NCBI RefSeq assembly: GCF_002250835.2
Contig: NZ_NOJY02000014.1
Span: forward strand, 37,447 to 101,446
DNA length: 64,000 nucleotides
Origin: Romboutsia weinsteinii
Lineage (GTDB): Bacteria; Bacillota; Clostridia; Peptostreptococcales; Peptostreptococcaceae
Reading direction: 5' to 3'
Positions 27,801 to 37,400 of the stretch are shown piece by piece. How positions within the stretch are numbered: position 1 is the first letter of the stretch; each line of letters begins with the position of its first letter. The notes under the pieces are model-generated. The model searched no databases and was not told where the DNA came from. It saw only the letters and a list, made by a program, of their open reading frames with translations. The translations under genes and the position numbers were made by a program.

Positions 27801-28505
27801 GTCTTCTAATTTCTCTAATGAATTAAATTCTTCACTAACTTCATTCTTCTTGTCATTAGTGAATATCTTATCCATTTTATCTATAATTGCATCTTCTCTA
27901 TATAACCACATTTCAGATGCACTAGCCCATCCACCATCTGCAGATTTGAATATAAATTTAACTCTTTTCGCTTCCACTGGATTAAATTTGAACTGTATCA
28001 TATCTTTAGTTGTTTTAACTCCAGCTGCCTCTCCTGCTAGAGTGAAGTCGTCGCCCTCTGAAGTTGTTGACACATGGATTTCTACACTACTTGGGAATCC
28101 TTTCCAACCGTTATCTTGTCTTACTGCATATGCTAAACGGTCTATTGTTTCTACATTCTCTAGTTCAATAACTATTTCATTATTAAAACTAGAACTATTT
28201 ACTTTGTTTGTTTCCCAGTGAGTTTTTAAATTATCATCCACTGCTTTGACTATTGTACTAGAACCATAATTACCTGCATTGTTCTTTATTCCCTTTACAG
28301 GTGCTTTATACGTTTCATTATACTTAGCAAAGTTTGCGTTATTCTTTAAGTCGAATCTAGATACCAGTAATTGGTTAGATACTTCTTTCTCAATTGCTAT
28401 TGCTTTGTTCTTTGCTATTTCGTCTGCAAATACATTTATTGCAGGCGACATGTTTGTCATAACTATCGACACTGCAAGTGCCGAGGCTATTTTCTTTTTA
28501 CTCAT
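21858..28505 (-). CDS. Giant secreted M60-family (mucinase-type) zinc metallopeptidase A
   Basis: A 2215-residue secreted protein. Signal peptide: residues 1-27, cleavage after VFA. Three F5/8 type C carbohydrate-binding domains follow at about 50-205, 280-440 and 505-660. The M60 module is at about 725-1130, with zinc motif HEFGHQ (His965, Glu966, His969) and likely third ligand Glu980. Then come a fibronectin-III-like domain (1150-1225), an Ig-like domain (1235-1300), NPCBM (1304-1440), Ig-like (1450-1520), F5/8C (1525-1690), Ig-like (1741-1815), NPCBM (1818-1960), a FIVAR-like helical repeat (1965-2030) and leucine-rich repeats with a beta-rich end (2035-2215). M60 enzymes cleave O-glycosylated mucin-type proteins. 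There is no LPxTG, SLH or CWB2 anchor. AGGAGG precedes the ATG. Expression is predicted to be under the c-di-GMP riboswitch upstream. Confidence 0.9.
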   Translation of the reverse strand: MSKKKIASALAVSIVMTNMSPAINVFADEIAKNKAIAIEKEVSNQLLVSRFDLKNNANFAKYNETYKAPVKGIKNNAGNYGSSTIVKAVDDNLKTHWETNKVNSSSFNNEIVIELENVETIDRLAYAVRQDNGWKGFPSSVEIHVSTTSEGDDFTLAGEAAGVKTTKDMIQFKFNPVEAKRVKFIFKSADGGWASASEMWLYREDAIIDKMDKIFTNDKKNEVSEEFNSLEKLEDFEQEATGHPLFNDIKDDIENAKALLDGKDVVYKDAVVTKFLNHGNELLSAYDEQFKVPRNKITNITTNGGHWSSEVIAHAIDENPNSIWHSNSTNSNSHKNEVVLTLDELTTLDRVMYRTNRSRGFAKGFDIYASKTSEGDTFEKISSGKASLTTDNLEIQFAPTEVRRLKFVFTDSHEGWSTATEIGLYSQDTVRDEMENVFTDSSKYELSEEYKDIVVLERLEAQVKEHPFAESFLKDIELAKGLVGNNEQHVAGAGDLQISDIAKSKFFKEYNKTFKISRDSIKSIKSNGGHYGSSNIEKAIDENIDTHWETGKGNSDTFKNEVEIVFNNIEEIEKLMIRARKDASQKGFPLKYEIYGSLDENSSDYKLISKGGSTGVTNEYVEVSFPKTKFKKLKFRFVEAREYRASIAEIGFYKEDTITTEINKIFEDNLYTKLSEKYNNLKAIETLEKEVLKHPLKEDYMPVINLAKDIFNGGAVDENKTVTLSQRGDENKQRDEKRQIFAGGNIDLTGYYVMPGETFEVYVDADTKGPLPQLVMAQVGEVDGAGNHGRSLKLGRNVMTAPEGTKAFAIQFTNRALPEQQAYAPKVRISGDKLQPYPIYIHGKTNINEFIEQVKNHKGANMTEVMGERFLISGRHDGAKAAYVDGNKTPLDAVKGFDQVIGAFDKLAGYDKNDPNPVHRPTNGLYHYKGTNAKGMYASNSYIHYPASTAKSMFEGNFADWGFGHEFGHQIENSDMRWLEVTNNLYSIEAHKANLGRLGRDFSWNQGNIDKFFTFEGTKGFGGFPGDPKFEYTLGLFERMLVVTQVTNYFGNDVYSKANRLVRENPKKYNSKGKYMAMLNALSEASGYNLSPHFEYYNVPVTEETKEFTSQFKPLDKKIRYTTIESYKMIEDGVQTFNEQTKANIDKIAKNEDGFTLSLSTNDNNNGTIAYEIYRDGEFVGFTRGAQYKDKVDTNNNYKYEVIAYDYRANESIKSDEVTNPKVGSPILDLSMNNLTVKIGETFNPMQYVKAIDGNGTPMDSSEIKIVENTVDNNKIGTYIVKYEVTDEKHNITVSKSMEVKVVSGYEFLSDIEWESATGSARKNKNIKGKINGQQRTFDKGFALNAKGKIVYNVADLGYDTFEALVGVDGTKSENNVSSVGFKIIGDGKELVSTRTIKHDDDLVHITADIKGVKELVIEVTDGGNNTFWDHAVIANPKLTTVDSKPEIDARDKSIKIGTEFNPLDGVTASDVEDGDLTSKLEVASSNFEENKLGKFEVVYRVTDSDGNAVEKKVFVTVIEEFEVKKSKFGQFNNLDAYNKEFKLSIQSVSNNAGHYGSSTIDKAIDGNIKTHWETNKANSGSFKNEVIFNLGEAQDVGTMTYAARRDAGNKGFAKKFEVYISNEADGDNFVLTGNGSYSGNTNDVIEFKINRKDVKRVKFVFTEASGNLASMSELGIYKEDTIADKISNELFTDSSKEVVSDTYNTLDKLNAFKVEVKDYPAYELFKEDFDKAEKLIRETFPILNIPKSESTKVGEEIDLTGGFSAMDTKDGDLTSSVEVTGEVNFNKPGKYPLTYKVVDSDGNEVVKTRTVAIVDMEDYKYLTEYDWKSANTGWGAIRKDKSVSDNALQLTGEDGKAVTYARGIGAHAPATIIYDLTDKDYAYFTSYIGIDRAMHDRVGSVEFEVYVDGEKKFDSGLMNSRDTQKYIEVDINDAKELKLVVTDGGNGNGSDHATWGDTKLHFANTDRVVAKDLESKLEEAKEINVNGYTEDSIEELNKAIAKAEELLNNEAKTQVEVDAMIEELNIVIANLESEDLSEIVNIKDSHLKSSIKKELNLPSDTVTVYDMLKLTKLTVKLAESLEGLEHAKNLESLNIEYNSINDLSPLKDLKKLTDLRAMYQNIVEGSVAKKDNKVTISYNAFNRKGEKLYPKSVILRNNTTLEDTALNLDDCVDENGVISVDTTTLDASVYSIYLVYEDINDNYLAQVLFMFNNK

Positions 28506-28601
28506 TTTCTACCTCCTGATTAATTTCCCCTCAGAAGTACATTAATATTAATTTAGCTTATACTTTATAGTGCACCTAAAAAATATATTATTTATACTTA
28601 A

Positions 28602-28631
28602 TAAAAAAAGCTACTCAAAAAGAGTAGCTTT
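28602..28631 (-). terminator. Riboswitch expression-platform terminator, copy A
   Basis: A perfect 10-bp stem (28607-28616 with 28622-28631) and, on the minus strand, a run of seven T. It lies between the c-di-GMP aptamer and the M60 start codon. It is the natural off position of a transcriptional riboswitch. Confidence 0.88.
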
Positions 28632-28721
28632 ATATACCTAATAAATTCAATATTTTGCATTATAAGTATAAGCAAATAACTGATTAACTAAGCTTAAAAC
28701 AAAAAGTATAATGTACCCTTT

Positions 28722-28792
28722 GGCAACTGGCTGACATAGTTATAAACCTTAGTCCCTGTAGCTTTGCGTCCTTAGATTTCTCTAAGTTTGCC
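28722..28792 (-). ncRNA. Cyclic di-GMP-I (GEMM-I) riboswitch aptamer, copy A
   Basis: On the minus strand the leader has the conserved GEMM-I elements in order: GGCAAAC, a short stem capped by GAAA, GGACGCAAAGCUA, CAGGGACUAAGG, then GUCAGCCAGUUGCC closing on GGCAA. This closely follows the class I aptamers known from Clostridioides difficile. There, aptamers followed by an intrinsic terminator act as off-switches (c-di-GMP causes termination). The same arrangement here predicts M60 synthesis at low c-di-GMP. Confidence 0.92.
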
Positions 28793-28812
28793 TATAAAAT
28801 TTTTATATCCTT

Positions 28813-28842
28813 ATATTAACATAATTTTCCATTTTGCGTCAA
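28813..28842 (-). promoter_or_regulatory. Promoter of M60 peptidase A
   Basis: -35 TTGACG at 28837-28842, an 18-base spacer, and -10 TAATAT at 28813-28818, placing transcription start just before the c-di-GMP aptamer. Confidence 0.72.
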
Positions 28843-29017
28843 TTATTACATTTTCAGAATTTTATACCTTCTTCTAATTTTATAAGTAAATAAATTAATA
28901 GCTCTAAAAACAAAGTGCTGAAATATTATTTAAACTAAGTATCTCATCACCTCTCTTAATTGTTTACTAATATAATAAAAAACTACTCCTATCTAAGTAT
29001 TTACTAGATTTTCTTCA

Positions 29018-29329
29018 CTAAAAACCAAAACGTAATAAAGATAATGCTAATAGAGCACCAAGTGGAAAAGATCTACGTCTAAAGCGTCTGAATCTTCTAC
29101 GACCTCCAAATTGTCGCTCACCGTCATATACATGTAGATTTCCACATTCATCTTCTACTACATCCTCAGCAACCAAAATAATAACTCTATCCATATCTAC
29201 ATCTTCAATAATACCATCAAACATACATCCATCTTTCATTTTGAAAATAGAATGATAATACCTTAAGCTTTTACATTTATCATACATCTCCTGTAAGTCT
29301 CTATAATTATTATCTCTTTCAAAATCCAT
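29018..29329 (-). CDS. Small protein with Sm-like core and arginine-rich tail
   Basis: A 103-residue protein. The middle (MFDGIIEDVDMDRVIILVAED) has the strand pattern of Sm/LSm-type small barrels. It is followed by a very basic run (GGRRRFRRFRRRSF) and a hydrophobic end (LGALLALSLLRFGF). I choose the ATG at 29329 with GGGGAGG 9 bases upstream, rather than the ATG at 29365. Similar short proteins with an Arg-rich tail occur in spore-forming Firmicutes without a proven role. Segment B keeps only a piece of its 5' end (about 38620-38672) with the start codon deleted. Confidence 0.6.
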   Translation of the reverse strand: MDFERDNNYRDLQEMYDKCKSLRYYHSIFKMKDGCMFDGIIEDVDMDRVIILVAEDVVEDECGNLHVYDGERQFGGRRRFRRFRRRSFPLGALLALSLLRFGF

Positions 29330-29402
29330 TTTTAATCCTCCCCTTTCTAGTATCATACTATTCACGAATAAATGAAATCGTACCTTCTAGTGGGTAAACG
29401 TC

Positions 29403-29985
29403 CTAAATTTTATTTTCAGATAAATGCAGCTTCCTACTTACATTTTTGCGGTAATATATTACTCCCATTATATTGGCTAAAACCATCCTATTGGAATAGA
29501 CCACCATATACCTCTTTCCCCTAAAGATGTTGATGCAAGTATATAAGCTAAAACTACTATAGTTCCTAATGATATCACCGTCAAAACTATACATATCTTT
29601 AATAAGCCTAGACCTCTAAATAAACCATAAAACATAAATAAAAATCCTATCCATAGATAAAATATTGATACTACTGATAAATACTCAACTCCTAGTGATA
29701 TTACTTTTGTTTCATTTTTACTTATAAATAGATGCATTATATATCTTGAGAATATTAATATAATAGTTGATATAATTATACAAAAAATTATTATAATTTT
29801 TACTGAATCTTTACCCCCTTCTTGTATCCTATCAATTTTGTTTACACCCTTATTTTGAGCTACGAATGTTGAGAATGCATTACCAAAGTCTTGCACTGGT
29901 ATATATGCCTTAATATAGCTGTAGCTAAGTTATAAATAAAAACAAATATTAGACCTATTAAAATAATTTATATTTATACGTTAAT
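29403..29985 (-). pseudogene. Broken MATE-family efflux transporter gene, copy A
   Basis: The frame 29477-29896 reads AFSTFVAQNKGVNKIDRI and later LASTSLGERGIWWSIPIGW, the C-terminal half of a MATE (NorM/DinF-type) drug or metabolite exporter. A frameshift near 29480-29490 moves the end (LANIMGVIYYRKNV) into another frame. Upstream, a further MATE piece (IFVFIYNLATAILR) lies at about 29935-29985 with the part between deleted. The N-terminal half is gone, so it is not functional. Confidence 0.75.
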
Positions 29986-30093
29986 TGTATCATTATCCAT
30001 ATACATCAGCATCGATATTATAATTCAAACTAATTTTATATTATTGCCATATATTGTTTCAACAATTATATTCAAACCATACTTTCGTTCCTG

Positions 30094-30118
30094 TATAAGT
30101 AAAAAGAGACTACCCAAA
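30094..30118 (-). terminator. Terminator-like hairpin, copy A
   Basis: On the minus strand AGGTTACC, TTT, GGGTAGTCT form a stem with two G-T pairs followed by CTTTTT. The same hairpin occurs in segment B near 39080-39103. The gene it served is no longer recognisable. Confidence 0.5.
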
Positions 30119-30174
30119 GGTAACCTCCTTATTAATTGCAAACTGCACTAAATTTATCTTCTTATATTAATCTC

Positions 30175-30440
30175 CTAATAATCACTATATTCATACAAAA
30201 TCCCAATAGATTCTATCCCTACTTTTTTAACACCTATGACATCATGCTTTCTATCACCAATCATAATAATATCTGAATAAGATTATATCTTATTTTCTTC
30301 TAAAACATGTATAATAACTTCATTCTTTTTAAACCTTGTACCATCTAGGTCTCTACCTACTATAAAGTCAAAATCATCACTAATGTCAAAATGCTCAAGT
30401 ATTTTTTCAGCAAATATATTCCAATTATTTCTCAAGAAAA
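30175..30440 (-). pseudogene. Broken HAD-superfamily phosphatase fragment
   Basis: Between the two duplicated segments a broken minus-strand frame reads FAEKILEHFDISDDFDFIVG, then RDLDGTRFKKNEVI, an in-frame stop, then IIMIGDRKHDVIGVKKVGI. This is the C-terminal half of a phosphoglycolate phosphatase-like HAD enzyme, including motif IV (GDRKHD). The N-terminal nucleophile motif is absent. A short separate open frame (30425-30565, 46 codons) upstream has no identifiable origin. Confidence 0.65.
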
Positions 30441-30599
30441 CTAACTACCTTATCAAGTAACTTTGCTTGTATCTCTGGATAAGTTAATTCCTCAGGCATG
30501 TTATCAAATAAATTAACTTTAACCATATCAAAATCCTCTCTCTCATACTTATTGTTCAAATACATAAAGCTTCTTTAATCAACTGTACAATTATACAAC

Positions 30600-30637
30600 A
30601 AAAAATCTAGACATTATAAGTCATATCTAGATTTTTT
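30600..30637. terminator. Terminator in the spacer between duplicated segments
   Basis: A perfect 12-bp stem AAAAAATCTAGA (30600-30611) with 30626-30637 and flanking A/T runs. It lies just beyond the stop of the minus-strand ORF at 30654. Confidence 0.75.
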
Positions 30638-30653
30638 ATTATATATTAAAGAT

Positions 30654-30941
30654 TTATTTATCTTCTTTTCTTTCAGTTACTAATTTATTATCAAATACAC
30701 TATTTCTTTTCTCAGATATAAATTGGTCATTAAATAAATTACTATTATTTCCTAATTTATCTCCATCAATTTTTATTCCCATACTTAGAATTAAATTTTT
30801 AGTAACATTATCAAGTTGATTATCTTTATGGTTAATTACATAACCTACCGTTTCTAGTATACTAAAAAAACCTTGATATTCCGAGGGTTTAATAGTATTT
30901 TTTGATAACTGGCTTAAATTTTGAAGTCGTTCTGACCTCAT
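30654..30941 (-). CDS. Doubtful 95-residue ORF at the edge of segment B
   Basis: This open frame joins unrelated pieces: the former TnpB end, the decayed copy of the strong hairpin seen at 21311, and a stretch (DNQLDNVTKNLILSM) shared with the small ORF at 21154. No good ribosome binding site is seen. It is probably a chance fusion produced by decay rather than a selected gene. I list it because the C-terminal part has a counterpart in copy A. Confidence 0.25.
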   Translation of the reverse strand: MRSERLQNLSQLSKNTIKPSEYQGFFSILETVGYVINHKDNQLDNVTKNLILSMGIKIDGDKLGNNSNLFNDQFISEKRNSVFDNKLVTERKEDK

Positions 30942-31335
30942 ATCCTTTCAATAACCAACTTAATTCTTATTTATCTACTTTTAATGCTTATTCCTTTGTG
31001 ATAGGCCACTTAAAGTTATTATGATCAATTCTATGATAGTATAGCTAAAATCCTTCATCAAAATGTAATATCTTAATCCTATTGTGATGTCTATTACAAA
31101 ATACAAACAATGTTTTTTCAAAAGGATCAAGCTTTATACCATTTTGAACTTCTAATATTAATTCTAAGTTCAGCATTTCTTAGCTCCTTAATTATAGCTT
31201 CCAAACTTTTAGTATCATCTAATGGTACATATACAGTAGCACTTCCAGTAATTATTTTCACATCTCTCTTAATACCAGATTCTTTGTTATGAAATTTATT
31301 TTACTTATTTAATTCTATAGCCTGAGATGTTGTCA
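30903..31335 (-). mobile_element. IS66-family remnant (TnpA and TnpB debris), copy B
   Basis: The TnpB part is better preserved here than in copy A: minus-strand pieces read LDPFEKTLFVFCNRHHNRIK, then ILHFDEGF, NNFKWPITKE and LSWLLKGYEV. These are successive conserved blocks of IS66 Orf2. The TnpA end (VKIITGSATVYVPLDDT) has a stop at codon 12 of the frame that is open in copy A. No transposase TnpC. Confidence 0.75.
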
Positions 31336-31476
31336 TGTAATCCTTCTTGAATTTTTAATATATTTAAATATTATCAAGAAAATACTTCATATCATAGGCA
31401 GAAATTCTTTTACGATTACATTATTTTATCCTTAATTCATAAATAAGCTAATATTGTCACTATTTTACTTTATATT

Positions 31477-34400
31477 TTATTTATTATTAAACATAAACAA
31501 TACTTGTGCTAAGTAATTATCATTAGTATCTTCATATACTAAATATACACTATAGACAGATGCATCAAGTTTTGTTGTATCAAAAGATATTACTCCATTT
31601 TCATCTATACAATCATCTAAGTTTAAAGCAGTATCCTCAAGTGTTTTGTTGTTTCTTAATATCACACTTTTTGGCGATAGCTTCTCACCTTTTCTATTTA
31701 AAACATCATAGTTTATTGTTATTTTATTATCTTCTTTAGCAATTGATCCTACTGCTATATTTTGATACATAGCTCTTAAATCTGTTAATTTTTTAAGATC
31801 TTTAAGTGGTGATAAATCATTTACTCCATTATATTCTATATTTAATGATTCTAAGTTCTTAGCATACTGTAGCCCTTCTAAGCTTTCAGCATGTTGAACA
31901 TTTAATTTAGTAAGCTTTTGCATATCACCAACTGTTATAGTATCACTTGATAAGTTAAGTTCTTTCTTTATACTTGATTTCAGATATCTATCATTTATAT
32001 TTACTATTTCACTTAAATCTACACTTTCTTCTAGATTTTCAATAGCTGTGTTTAACTCTTCAATCATAGTATTAACTTCTACTTGAGAGCTTATTTTATC
32101 TTCTAACATAACATTAGCTTTAATTAAAGCTTCTTCAAATACTTTAAATGATTCTTCAGTATATGATTCTTTGTTATATTCATTAGATTTTGATACTAGT
32201 TCTTCTAGTTCTTGGTAGTTTACTTCTTTATTATTTGCAAAATGAAGTTTAGTATCTCCCCATGTAGCATGGTCTGATCCTTGTCCATTACCACCATCTG
32301 TAACTACAAGCTTTAATTCTTTAGCATCGTTAATATCAACTTCAACATACTTTTGAGCATCTCTTGAGTTCATTAATCCACTATCAAACTTCTTCTCTCC
32401 ATCTACATAAACTTCAAAGCTTACAGAACCAACACTTCCAAATTTTTGTCTATCTACACCTACATATGAAGTAAAGTATGCGTAATCCTTATCAGTTAAG
32501 TCGTATATTATAGTAGATGTTGAATGAGCTCCTATACCTCTTTCATAAGCTACTTCTTGACCATTTTCATTTGTCAGTCTTAAAGTTTTTCCACTTATAG
32601 ATTTATCTTTTACTGGTGCAGTGTAACTATTTTGAGTAGACTTCCAATCATAATCTGTTAAAGATTTGTTGTCGTCCATATTTGCTACTGCTACACTTCT
32701 AGTTTTAGCTACTTCATTTCCATCACTATCAGTAACTTTATAAGTTATTGGATATTTACCTGGTTTATTGAAGTTTACTTTACCAATTACCTCAACACTA
32801 GAAGTTATATCTCCATCTTCCGCATCTACTGCACTATACTCTTCATTTAAATCTATTTCTTGTCCAACTTTAGTTGATACTGACTTTGGTATAGTTAATT
32901 TTGGTTTAGAATTTGTAGAATAGACTTTAGTATCTGCCCAAGATGCAAAGTCTCCAAGACCTCCATCTCCTGCATCATTAGCTACTAACTTAAATTCTTT
33001 TACTCCAGTTACATCTAAACTTACAAACTCTGACTTAGAATCTTTTCTTATAGTATCTGAAGTATATACTTCTTTTCCATCTGCAAATATCTTAAATATT
33101 ATACTAGTTCTATTATCATTATAGTTTTTATCTGTACCTACATATGTTGTAAAGTGAGTGTAATCTCCATTAAGATTATAAACTATCTCTGCATTTGTTG
33201 CAGCACCTATACCTTTATCAAACTCTTTAACAGTACCATCTACATTAAGTTTTATTTTGTTACTTGAAGCTACTGCCGTATCTTTAGTAACACTTCTCCA
33301 TCCAGATGATGCTGATTCCCAATTCATATCAGATACATAGCTATCTTTACTATAAACTATAACGTTCCTTTCTTTTGTTATAGTATTTGAATCACTATCA
33401 GTTACAGTATAAGTTAAAGTATACTTTCCAGCTTTACTTATAGTAAATCCATCAGAGTTAACTTGAACTTTTGAAATTATATTTCCATCTTCTTGGTCAT
33501 TTGCAACCACACTACTCATTAAATCAAATTCACTATTTAATTTAACTAAAGTAGTTTCTTCAACATTTAAAGTAGGGAATTTTGCTATTATTATTTCTTT
33601 AGCTTTATTTAAGTCAGCTTCAAATAAACTAAATGCTGGATGATTTTTTACTTCTTCTCTTAAAGCTTCCACTTTCTCTAAAGTATTGTATCTTTCAGTT
33701 ACTTCAGTCTTGTTAGCATCTGTAAATAAATCATTGTTTATTTTATCAGATAAAGCATCTGCTTTATAAAACGCTATTTCACTTAAACTTGCCCATCCTT
33801 GGTTAGCTTCTACAAACTTAAACTTAATTCTTCTTGCATTAACCTTATTCATATTAAATTCTACAACATCAGTAGTCCTATCTCTATAAGTACCTTCTCC
33901 TACTAAATAGAAATCATTGCCCTCAGCTTCATCTGATGCATATATTTCAAATTCATGTGCAAATCCTTTACCTCCTGCATCACGTCTTGAAGCATAAGCC
34001 ATCTTACTTATTCCTTTAACTTCACCTAAATCAAATATAACTTCATTATTAAATGAACTACTATTGGGTTTATTTGTTTCCCAGTGAGTGTTCATCTTTC
34101 CATCTATAGTATTAGCTATTACACTGCTTCCATAGTTTCCTGCATTGTTACTTACAGATTCTACTGGTAATTTAAACTCCTTATTGTATTGTTCTAAGTT
34201 TTCAAAATTACCAAATTTAGATTTTTTAACTGTATAATCTTCTGATACTGTAACAAATATCTTCTTAGTAGTTACATTGTTATTAGAATCAGTTACTTTA
34301 TATACAACTTCAAATCTTCCTATTTTATTTTCTTTAAAATTATTTGATTCAACTTCAATTATAGATGTTAAGTTTCCATCTTCAGGATCTGTTGCTGTAA

Positions 34401-37400
34401 TATTTTCCATAATATCAAGTTTATTACCAAGTTTTAAAGATTTATTACTAGCATTAATTGTTGGTTTAGCATTGTTTGTTGTTAACTTAGGATTAGCTAT
34501 AACACTATGGTCTGATGAATTTCCATTTCCACCATCATTAACTTCTATTACTAATTCATTTACTCCATTAACTGGAACATTTATATGTACCATATTATCT
34601 TCATGCTTTATAACATTTGTAGTAGCTAAAGTTTTTCCATCTCCTACTATCTTAAATGTTATACTTGATTTATTTTGAGAGACCATTGACATATCAACTC
34701 CAAGTAAAGCTTCAAAGTTATCATAACCTTTACCTGATAAATCGTATGTTATTTTACCATTTGCATGTATTCCAAATCCTTTATCAAATGTTTTTATCTC
34801 ACCATTTACTCTACCTTTTATGTTAGAGTTTCTTCTTGGAGTACCATATTGAGTAGTCACAGATTTCCATTCACTATCAGATAAATAATCAAATGAGCTT
34901 ACTACTTCAACTTCTATAGTTTTGAAAACATCAATATTATTATCTTTTAAAGTATAATTAACTTCGTAAGTTCCTTTTTTACTTGTATCTACATTACTTG
35001 ATACATTTATTTTAGAACTTATATCTTGTCCTTTATAGTTTGATCCATATACAAGGTCATTAGCGTTAAAGTCTCTATTTAAAGCAACTAAAATTTTGTC
35101 TTGCTGAACACTTATTGAAGGAGAAAAAGTATTTACAATTATGCCTTTTGCTGTTGATAAATCTTTTGCATATGCAATTACTTCATAAGTAGTATTTTTA
35201 TCTAAATCTACATCTTTTACAACAAAACTATTTCCTACGGTAAATCCTAAAACTTTACCATCTTTTTTGATTTCATATCCTAATAAATCATTTTTATTTT
35301 CATTATCTATGTCAAATCTTAAAGTAGAAGTTTTCTCTTCTTCATTTAACTTAGATTTTACTGAAACATTAATATCTTTATTAAATCCATTTCCTTTATA
35401 ATTCATAGCAGTGGTATGTAAATACCATGGTTTCACTTCTAAATCTGGTAGTTTAGATAATTCAGCTTTACATTCTTCTGATAAAGTAAACTTATATTTT
35501 TCATAATATTTAGTTAAGTTTACTCCCATTATTTCTGATGAATACTTAGCTAATACATCTTTCTTTTCTTGATAATTTGCTACTTTAGGTCTTCTTTCTC
35601 TATACATACTCTCAAGCTCTGCCCAGTAAGTATCTTTCATTATTTGTAATTGCCAATACATACCTAATTTATCGAAGTATCCGAAATCTTCAAACCCTTT
35701 TAGGCTTTCTTCTGGAGATAAGTTTGTAAAAATAGAAGAATAATCAACAGAATCTCCTTTACCTATTTTTATTGAAGCTTGGTTTGCCCACATATTATTA
35801 GTAACTTCTCCCCAAGTTCTTGCAGGTATATCCATTTGATGCCCCGCTTCATGCATAGTCCCCCATATCATACTCTTTATACTATTCGTATCTGTTCTTA
35901 AAAATACATCCATTACATGTCTTTGAATTCCAATATGATCTCCTGCTGCATAAGCTGCTCCGAAAGGTTGCATTAGCCTCACCGCAGTTCTAACATTAGT
36001 AGAATCATTCGTTGGATCACTTAAATCATCTTTTAACCCTGCAAATTCAAATCCTTGTTGAAATTGTTTATTCCAAACATCAGTACTTGTATTAACATCT
36101 ACACCTTCATTTATATAAACTTTGTATGCAGCTTTTGCAGTACCTGTAAACATAAGTCTTTCTGAATTGGATTCGAATATATCAACCATTGTATCTGGAT
36201 TTTCATTTAGTCTTGCATTATATTCTTTTAATTCTTCTAAGAATTTCTCTACATTATCACCTGAATTAAATAGTGGGAATTTTTCTCCACCTTCAATTCT
36301 AACTATAGGTGCTTTTCCTTGTTGATCTGGTGTATATTTATTTACTAAATATACAGCCCCACCTGGATTACTTTTTTGTGCCCATCCACCATCCTGAATT
36401 TTAGGAACTGTTATTGTATTTAATCCTTGTTTTAATCTATAATTTCTTCTCCAATTTCCATAGTTCCCCTCTTGTTGAGTAAATACTATTTCTGGTGTAG
36501 GTGCTCCATCTTCAACTTCAACATAAATATTAAAAACTTCTCCTGGCTTTGCAACTATACCTGTTGATTGGAAGTCATTACCAAAACTTGACATTAACAA
36601 TTGATTTTTTGCTTTTGTGTGTGTATCTCCATTTTGTTTTAACACAAAAGTACTTTCAGTATAGTCAACATTTCCATCTAAAATTTGTTTTGCTAACTCT
36701 ATAATTTTTGTATATTTATCTTTTAATGGGTGATTACTAATTTCTAATTCTAATTTTTCAATAGCATCTAAACTATTATATTCAGGCTTTAATGCACTCA
36801 TAGTACCATCAGTGAATATACTTTCAACCTTTTTTGATACTACATCTTCCTTATAGAACATAAATTCTGATGCCGTAGCATTATTAGCTTTTGATTTATT
36901 ATAAATAAATTTTAATCTTTTAAATTCAGTTGGGTTAAACTTAAATTCAAGTAAATCACTTGTTCTATTAGGAGTTCCCGTTGTTACTAATTGGAATGTA
37001 TCCCCTTCTGATGTTTTAGACGCATAAATTTCAAAGTCATCTGCAAACCCTACAGTATTTGCATGTGATCTATATATTACTCTATCTAATACTATAGATT
37101 CTTTAAACTTAAAAACAACTTCATTTTTAAATTCATTACTATTTGCTCTTCCTGTTTCCCAGAATGTATCTAAGTTATTATCAATCATTCTTTCTTTTAC
37201 ATAGCTACCCCTATTTCCACCATTAGTACTTATATTTTGTATATTTTCATTACTCATCTTAAACATATTTTCATAGTTTTCTTTATTTTTTGTGTAAAAA
37301 ACATCAAATTTACGTATTCTAGCATCAGTAGCTTCAACTTCTTGATTGCTATTTACTAATATTTTAGCGTTTTCTATTTTTTCTTTAAACTCTTCATATA

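Larger units (their letters stand above)
21219..30150. repeat. Duplicated segment, copy A (about 8.9 kb)
   Basis: This stretch and 30779-39128 match base for base over long parts: the left edge (21219 / 30779), the IS66 debris, most of the M60 gene, its leader, the MATE debris and the right edge (30121-30150 / 39100-39128). Both are in the same orientation, separated by about 630 bases. Divergence at many sites and independent deletions show that the duplication is old. Confidence 0.85.

Noticed and set aside
22143..28545. Plus-strand open frames opposite M60 gene A (for example 23143-23340, 27748-28221)
   Set aside because: They lack ribosome binding sites, are low-complexity translations of the antisense strand of a long real gene, and show no family features.
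28722..28792. c-di-GMP class II riboswitch
   Set aside because: The conserved parts (GGCAAAC, GAAA-capped stem, GACGCAAAGC, CAGCCAGUUGCC) are those of class I, not class II.
34277..36325. Plus-strand open frames opposite M60 gene B
   Set aside because: Same reason: antisense shadows of a continuous 2228-codon gene with clear domains.
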